Assembly (NCBI GenBank): GCA_002839995.1
Contig: PGZC01000030.1
Coordinates: 1-38,075, forward strand
Direction of reading: 5' to 3'
Source of the DNA: Gammaproteobacteria bacterium HGW-Gammaproteobacteria-4
GTDB taxonomy: Bacteria; Pseudomonadota; Gammaproteobacteria; Xanthomonadales; Xanthomonadaceae
DNA: 38,075 nucleotides
Made by a program: the position numbers and the translations under genes. The notes below the pieces were generated by a model, which saw only the letters and a list, made by a program, of their open reading frames with translations, had not been told where the DNA came from and searched no databases. Below, one piece after another: positions 34,749 through 38,075 of this stretch (position 1 is its first letter; every line of letters begins with the position of its first letter).

Positions 34749-34970
34749 TCATGGAGAGGACTCCCCACAACGACCGTCTCGCTCAGCAACGACCGCGCCT
34801 TTGCGCAGCAGGCGATTGAGCGGGGTCTTGACTGTGCTGAACGCCCAGTCCCGCTCGCCCGTCAACGCCACCAGTACTTCCTCCGCCATGCGAGGACTGC
34901 GTTGCCACAGCGCCTGCATGACAACGCTTTCGGCGTCGGAAATGGGGCTTTCGCTTACATTTGTAGCCAT
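34749..34970 (-). pseudogene. Truncated BlaI/MecI/CopY-family repressor
   Basis: 73-codon frame. ISDAESVVMQALWQRSPRMAEEVLVAL and STVKTPLNRLLRKGAVVAERDGR match the BlaI winged-helix domain. Relatives continue with about 50 further residues for dimerisation, but here the frame turns into CGESSP and stops. DNA binding without the dimer domain is unlikely. No blaR or beta-lactamase gene is nearby. A dispersed repeat lies 80 bp downstream. Confidence 0.75.
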
Positions 34971-35151
34971 ACGGTCAGACCACACGTGTAATCGATGATG
35001 TCAGCCCAGGTGCGGCGCATGAACTATCGACCATCCCTATCGATACCGTGCTGGCTGAACCACCAGCGGCACATGCGTGTCGGCACTCCGGGCAACACAC
35101 GAACTACACGAGCCATTTTCCTGCGCTGGCATTCGGGCGATACTGCCAAGC

Positions 35152-37101
35152 ATGACCATCTCGCCGCTTTCCCTGGATTCGCTCGATGCAGCAGTCGATT
35201 TGCTGCTCACCCGTACCGGCAACACCCTGCGCATGGCCGCCCCGTTGGGCCTGGGCAAGCCGCACCGGCTGCTGAACGCCATTACCCGGCGCGTGACGGC
35301 GCAGCCGGAGCTGCACCTGAAGCTTTACACCGCGCTATCGCTCACACCGCCGATACCGCGCAGCGACATCGAAAAGCGTTTTCTGGGGCCGTTCCTGGCA
35401 CGCCATTTCGGCGAGGATTTTCCGGCGCTGGACTACGCGCTTGCGATGCGCCGCGACAACCTGCCGGCGAACATCGAGGTCGAGGAGTTCTACTTCCAGT
35501 CCGGTGGCCTGCTCGGTGCAAGCGGCGCGCAGCGGCATTACAACAGCCTCAATTACACCCACGTCGCGCGTGCCGTTGCCGAGCGCGGCATCAATGTGCT
35601 GGTGCAACTGGTGGCGCGCGAGCCGGGCGGGCAACGCCTGAGCCTGAGCTGCAATCCCGACCTCACCCTGGACCTGCTCGACGAGCTCGAGGCGATGGGC
35701 CTGCCACGGCCGTTGATCATCGCCGAGGTGCATCCGGATCTGCCGTTCATGGATGGCCATGCTGCGCTCGACCCGGGCTTCTTCGACGCCGTGCTCGACC
35801 TGCCCGGCCCGGCGCCGCAGCTGTTCGCATTGCCGCGTGAACCGGTGGGCGATGCCGACTTCGCGATCGGCCTGTATGCCAGCACGTTGGTGCGCGATGG
35901 CGGCTCGCTGCAGATCGGCATCGGCACCCTGTCCGATGCGCTCACCCACGCGTTGATCCTGCGCCACACCCGCAACGACACCTATCGCGCACTGATCGCG
36001 GCACTGTGGCCGGAAGTGGAAAGCTCGCCCATCGTCTGCCGCTGGGGCGGGCTCGGGCCATTCGAACAAGGGTTGTTTGGCGCCAGCGAAATGGTGATGG
36101 ACGGTTTCATGCACCTGATCGATGCCGGGGTGATCAAGCGCCGGGTGGTGGACGACACCGCGCTGATGCAGCGGATCCACGAACGCCGCGCCAGCGACGC
36201 CGACCACGCGCGCATCGCGGCCGAAGGCCAGCACCTGCACGGCGGCTTTTTCCTCGGCTCGAAAGATCTGTACCGTTGGCTGCGCGAACTGCCGCAGCGC
36301 GAGCGCGAGCGCATCGGCATGACCCGCATTTCGCACATCAACGAGCTGTACGGCGGCCAGGAAACGCTGGAGCGCCTGCAACGGCGCGAGGCGCGTTTCT
36401 TCAACTCCTGCATGATGATGAACCTGCTCGGCGCCGCCACCTCCGACGCACTGGATAACGGCCAGGTGGTTTCCGGTGTGGGCGGCCAGTACAACTTCGT
36501 GGCGATGGCGCACGCGCTGCGCGAAAGCCGCTCGGCATTGATGCTGCGCGCGGTACGCGAGAGCGGCGGCAAGACCGACTCGAACGTGGTCTGGAATTAC
36601 GGCCACACCACCATCCCGCGCCATTTGCGCGACGTGGCGATCACCGAATATGGCGTTGCCGACCTGCGCGGCCGCAGCGATGAAGATTGCATCCGCGCCA
36701 TGCTGGCGATCAGCGATTCGCGTTATCAGCCAACGCTGGCACAAAGCGCGATCGCCGCCGGCAAGCTGGCCGCCAATCGGATCGACGGATCGGCGGCCAA
36801 GCGCAACACCCCCGAGCACCTGGCAAACGTGCTGGCACCTTTCCGCGCCAGCGGCGATCTGCCCGATTACCCGCTGGGCAGCGACTTCACACTCGTCGAG
36901 CAACGCCTGGTCAAGGCATTGGGCTGGCTCAAGCGCAACACCGCCACGCCGAAGATGAAGCTTGCCACCATCGGCCAGGCACTGTTCACGTCTTCACCCA
37001 ACGACCCGGAGGCCATGGCCCGCATGGGCCTGAGCGCACCTTCGGGAATGCGCGAAAAGTTGTTGGCGCGCCTGCTTCGCCGTGGCCTGAGCCAGCAATA
37101 A
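35152..37101 (+). CDS. Acetyl-CoA hydrolase/CoA-transferase family protein
   Basis: 649 residues. The central and C-terminal parts match the family: GLYASTLVRDGGSLQIGIGTLSDAL, GLFGASEMVMDGFMHLIDAGVI (candidate catalytic Glu in GASEMV), then MMNLLGAA…GVGGQYNFVAMA and ITEYGVADLRGRSD. About 150 residues longer than acetate CoA-transferases, with an N-terminal extension and an insert, as in the larger subgroup carrying a C-terminal hydrolase/transferase domain. It moves CoA between short acyl groups, with the exact acyl acceptor unknown. Start chosen at 35152 over an upstream in-frame alternative because of the MTISPLSLDSLDAAV start. Confidence 0.85.
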   Translation: MTISPLSLDSLDAAVDLLLTRTGNTLRMAAPLGLGKPHRLLNAITRRVTAQPELHLKLYTALSLTPPIPRSDIEKRFLGPFLARHFGEDFPALDYALAMRRDNLPANIEVEEFYFQSGGLLGASGAQRHYNSLNYTHVARAVAERGINVLVQLVAREPGGQRLSLSCNPDLTLDLLDELEAMGLPRPLIIAEVHPDLPFMDGHAALDPGFFDAVLDLPGPAPQLFALPREPVGDADFAIGLYASTLVRDGGSLQIGIGTLSDALTHALILRHTRNDTYRALIAALWPEVESSPIVCRWGGLGPFEQGLFGASEMVMDGFMHLIDAGVIKRRVVDDTALMQRIHERRASDADHARIAAEGQHLHGGFFLGSKDLYRWLRELPQRERERIGMTRISHINELYGGQETLERLQRREARFFNSCMMMNLLGAATSDALDNGQVVSGVGGQYNFVAMAHALRESRSALMLRAVRESGGKTDSNVVWNYGHTTIPRHLRDVAITEYGVADLRGRSDEDCIRAMLAISDSRYQPTLAQSAIAAGKLAANRIDGSAAKRNTPEHLANVLAPFRASGDLPDYPLGSDFTLVEQRLVKALGWLKRNTATPKMKLATIGQALFTSSPNDPEAMARMGLSAPSGMREKLLARLLRRGLSQQ

Positions 37102-37131
37102 CAGCAAAGGGCGATATAAAACCCACCGATT

Positions 37132-37145
37132 TTGATAATGATCAA
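37132..37145. promoter_or_regulatory. Consensus FNR box upstream of ompW
   Basis: TTGAT-AATG-ATCAA, a perfect TTGAT-N4-ATCAA site. With its centre at 37138.5, a class II position (-41.5) would put transcription start near 37180, about 29 nt before the ATG. ompW is FNR-regulated in E. coli. Confidence 0.8.
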
Positions 37146-37208
37146 TGCGCAGCCTTCCGACTAACGGGAAACTAACCTCAGTCCCTACGTACCGATGAGG
37201 TTAAACCC

Positions 37209-37820
37209 GTGAAATCGCTCCCCCTCTCCCTGCTCGCTGCCGCCCTCGCCCTGGGTGCTGTCAGCAACGTCCACGCCGAAGACTGGTTCGTGCGCTTCGG
37301 CCCAACCGTTGTCGACCCCAAGAGCGGCAACGGCAGCCTTGCCGGCGGCGCCCTGCAAACCGACATCAAAAGCCAGACCGCGCTTGGCTTCACCCTTGGC
37401 TACCACTACACGCCCAATTGGGCAGTGGAGTTGTTGGCATCCACCCCGTTCGAGCATTCCGTGCAGTTGAACGGCGATACTGCTGCAGATTTCAAACACC
37501 TGCCGCCAACGCTGAGCCTTCAGTACTATTTCCTGCCCGATGGCAAGGTCAACCCGTTCCTCGGCGTCGGCGTGAATTACACGCTCACCTTCGATGTCAA
37601 GGAGCGTGGCCCATTGACCGGCACGCGCGTCAGCATGGGCGATAGCTTCGGCATTGCCGCACAAGGCGGCCTTGTGTTCAACATCGCCGATGGCTGGGAC
37701 ATCGTTGCCGATCTGCGCTGGATCGATATCGACTCCAAGATCAAGGTCGATGGCGTCAAGGTTGGCACCGCCAACGTCGATCCGCTGGTCTATGGCTTGC
37801 ATCTAGGCTATCGCTTCTAA
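37209..37820 (+). CDS. ompW: OmpW-family outer-membrane protein
   Basis: 203 residues. Signal peptide MKSLPLSLLAAALALGAVSNVHA, then an 8-strand barrel pattern: W-F-V-R-F-G-P start, GFTLGYHYTPNWAVELLASTPFEH, PPTLSLQYYFLPDGKVNPFLGVGVNYT and a final YGLHLGYRF. Normal OmpW length. Family members form narrow hydrophobic-compound channels and are induced under low oxygen or stress. The FNR box upstream fits this. Confidence 0.95.
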   Translation: MKSLPLSLLAAALALGAVSNVHAEDWFVRFGPTVVDPKSGNGSLAGGALQTDIKSQTALGFTLGYHYTPNWAVELLASTPFEHSVQLNGDTAADFKHLPPTLSLQYYFLPDGKVNPFLGVGVNYTLTFDVKERGPLTGTRVSMGDSFGIAAQGGLVFNIADGWDIVADLRWIDIDSKIKVDGVKVGTANVDPLVYGLHLGYRF

Positions 37821-37862
37821 GGATCATCGCATCCCCTACCCGGGCCCTCTCCCCCGGGTCTC

Positions 37863-37892
37863 GCGCCACGCCGCGGTGTGGCGCTTTTTTTT
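37863..37892 (+). terminator. Rho-independent terminator of ompW
   Basis: GCGCCACGC pairs with GTGTGGCGC around CGCG (37863-37884), then eight T residues. Strong intrinsic terminator 42 bp after the stop. Confidence 0.92.
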
Positions 37893-37927
37893 GCGGGATT
37901 GATAGAGGGGTGAGGCCCAGCAGCACA

Positions 37928-38075
37928 GATCGCCCACAGGGTGGGCTCCTACAGATGAGCGCCGTCGCGTTTTTGCAGGAGCGCACCCTGTGCGCGACCG
38001 AAATTGCCCAACACCGCGCGACATTGATCGCCCACAGGGTGGGCTCCTACAGATGAGCGCCGTCGCGTTTTTGCA
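37928..38075. repeat. REP cluster with a 50-bp direct repeat
   Basis: 37928-37977 and 38026-38075 are identical over 50 bp (start GATCGCCCACAGGGTGGGCT), period 98 bp. Between them lies an inverted, variant REP (37976-38000, GCAGGAGCGCACCCTGTGCG). The array probably continues past the window edge. No gene follows ompW here. Confidence 0.9.

Noticed and set aside
34535-34789. 84-codon minus-strand frame containing VIANAVKQSM
   Set aside because: Most of it is the translated dispersed repeat (34554-34672), whose peptides recur in unrelated annotations.
37928-38075. CRISPR array
   Set aside because: Repeats are long REP-type palindromes in alternating orientation, there are only two direct units, no spacer set and no cas genes.

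Overview
This window is high-GC gammaproteobacterial DNA. The order pcnB-folK-panB(-panC) and dnaX-ybaB-recR, together with GTAG-headed REP palindromes (consensus GTAGGAGCCCACCCTGTGGG) scattered between genes, suggests Xanthomonadales (Lysobacterales), perhaps Rhodanobacteraceae. That placement is inference from gene order and repeat type only.

Layout. (1) 1-17.9 kb is mostly housekeeping: panC start/panB/folK/pcnB, tRNA-Glu(CTC) with a clear promoter and terminator, 7Fe ferredoxin, a RegB/RegA redox two-component pair, a HIT protein, recR/ybaB/dnaX, gapA, an S1/P1-type nuclease, an adaptor-permease-ATPase export operon, a di-heme cytochrome c peroxidase, an EnvZ/OmpR-type pair and a small basic secreted protein. 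(2) 17.9-23.2 kb is an accessory island. Two osmC-like genes in direct orientation, one with a clean 71-codon internal deletion, flank a divergent pair: a 745-aa GTPase with an integrase-like N-terminal segment, and a 614-aa fusion of an AbiEi-type segment to a HipA kinase. The shared intergenic region carries two 33-bp operator-like direct repeats. (3) 22.7-28.8 kb is a partly decayed sulfide/sulfane-sulfur response locus: osmC, an RND pump broken by a frame change, its lipoprotein adaptor, a YgaP-type membrane protein and a probable sulfide:quinone oxidoreductase C-terminal scrap on the minus strand; a rhodanese and a BigR/SqrR-type ArsR repressor diverge from them. (4) 28.7-29.7 kb has repeats, cydX and a cydB remnant with two deletions. 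(5) 29.9-34.4 kb is an intact four-gene respiratory operon: an octaheme cytochrome of the tetrathionate reductase family, a b-type cytochrome, a DUF3373-like outer-membrane porin and a small secreted protein. Its promoter carries an FNR/DNR-like palindrome and the same 12-mer (TCTAAATTAGTT) that sits in front of the rhodanese-bigR operon. (6) 34.4-38.1 kb has repeats, a truncated BlaI-type repressor, a CoA-transferase/hydrolase, ompW behind a consensus FNR box, a strong terminator and a REP cluster.

How it fits together. RegBA, the FNR-type boxes, the BigR-like sulfur sensor, the octaheme cytochrome operon, OmpW and the bd-oxidase remnant point to a facultative organism adjusting respiration to oxygen and reduced sulfur. 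Several genes in 17.9-35 kb carry clean deletions (osmC copy, RND pump, SQR scrap, cydB, BlaI), often beside palindromic repeats, so this part of the chromosome appears to be turning over. The most novel candidate is the GTPase/AbiEi-HipA divergent pair.
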